NCBI GenBank assembly: GCA_030151845.1
Contig: JASLCM010000195.1
Location: 1-15,868 of the forward strand
Direction: 5' to 3'
Source: Bacteroides sp.
Lineage (GTDB): Bacteria; Bacteroidota; Bacteroidia; Bacteroidales; Bacteroidaceae
Length of the DNA: 15,868 nt
The notes under the pieces were generated by a model. That model was not told where the DNA came from. It was given only the letters and a program-made list of their open reading frames with translations, and searched no databases. The stretch's first letter is position 1; the number at the start of each line of letters is the position of its first letter. The position numbers and the translations under genes were made by a program. This document shows, one piece after another, positions 15,516 to 15,868 of this stretch.

Positions 15516-15868
15516 ATTTATTTAAAAAGATTGAACCTCGTAAGGGGTTGTTTGGAGTAGAAAAGATAGCTTTGATCTATATAGGGCTAACTTCTCTTTT
15601 AATTATAGGACTGTACCCTGAGTTAGATAGTCCTTTAAAAATGTTTTTTGATCGAGCGGTTATTGTGTGTGGTACTTACCTTTTGGTAATGCTTTATCGT
15701 TTTAAACCCAGCAAGGTGACAGCGTTTACTCGGATAGCTTTCCAGATGGCTCTTTTATCATATTGGTATCCAGATACCTATGAGTTGAATAGGGTACTTC
15801 CAAATCTAGATCATCTTTTTGCTGCAGCAGAGCAGTTTATATTCAATGGTCAGCCTGCTATAACCTTT
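15506..15868 (+). CDS. Integral membrane protein, likely PAP2/AUR1-like (inositol phosphorylceramide synthase-type), C-terminal part outside window
   Basis: The first 121 codons of a gene open to the right edge. An in-frame stop at 15494-15496 leaves ATG 15506 as the first start, so it overlaps the end of the SDR gene by 10 nt, pointing to translational coupling. At least three hydrophobic segments are visible: IALIYIGLTSLLIIGLY (21-37), VIVCGTYLLVMLY (about 53-65) and an aromatic one near IAFQMALLSYWYPDTYE (about 77-93). The following LDHLFAAAEQFIFNGQPA (about 100-117) resembles the region before the catalytic motifs in the AUR1-like branch of PAP2 membrane phosphatases/transferases. Catalytic His and Arg motifs would lie outside the window, so the assignment rests on this N-terminal pattern and on context. 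Confidence 0.55.
   Translation, partial: MALDLFKKIEPRKGLFGVEKIALIYIGLTSLLIIGLYPELDSPLKMFFDRAVIVCGTYLLVMLYRFKPSKVTAFTRIAFQMALLSYWYPDTYELNRVLPNLDHLFAAAEQFIFNGQPAITF

Overview
The window looks like an AT-rich chromosomal segment of a member of the Bacteroidales (Bacteroidota); the family cannot be fixed from the sequence alone. The reasons are a SusC/SusD pair, a prolyl tripeptidyl peptidase closely resembling the Porphyromonas gingivalis enzyme, a Bacteroidetes-type secreted metzincin, promoter-like boxes of the Bacteroides TTTG...TAnnTTTG type, and weak Shine-Dalgarno signals. I see no rRNA or tRNA gene, CRISPR array, insertion sequence or phage gene.

Layout. Six complete genes and one partial gene run leftwards (minus strand) from 13299 to the left edge; two complete genes and one partial gene run rightwards from 13613 to the right edge. 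The 313-bp gap 13300-13612 is the divergent promoter region. The minus-strand genes form three units. (1) Metzincin protease, SusC, SusD (13299 to 5989) are packed with 17- and 10-nt gaps and closed by a 20-bp stem-loop. (2) rnr (RNase R, 5850 to 3703) stands alone, with its likely promoter starting inside the previous terminator and its own 17-bp palindromic terminator. (3) cysE, a THUMP-domain rRNA methyltransferase and a prolyl tripeptidyl peptidase-like S9 peptidase run off the left edge with 22- and 6-nt gaps. The rightward unit holds a cation diffusion facilitator (CDF), an extended SDR 'epimerase' and the start of a PAP2/AUR1-like membrane protein; the first two are 7 nt apart and the last two overlap by 10 nt.

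How they may work together. The protease-SusC-SusD unit contains no glycoside hydrolase, sulfatase or sigma/anti-sigma pair, so the natural reading is peptide or protein capture (RagAB-like) rather than glycan use. The PtpA-like exopeptidase three transcription units away would fit the same nutritional style. The SDR/PAP2 pair resembles Bacteroidales genes that I associate with sphingolipid synthesis (3-ketosphinganine reductase; ceramide headgroup transferase). rnr, cysE and the methyltransferase are housekeeping genes. The most interesting items are the metzincin-SusCD operon, the candidate sphingolipid pair, the CDF transporter with a partly lost cytoplasmic metal site, and an operator-like dyad in the cysE promoter.
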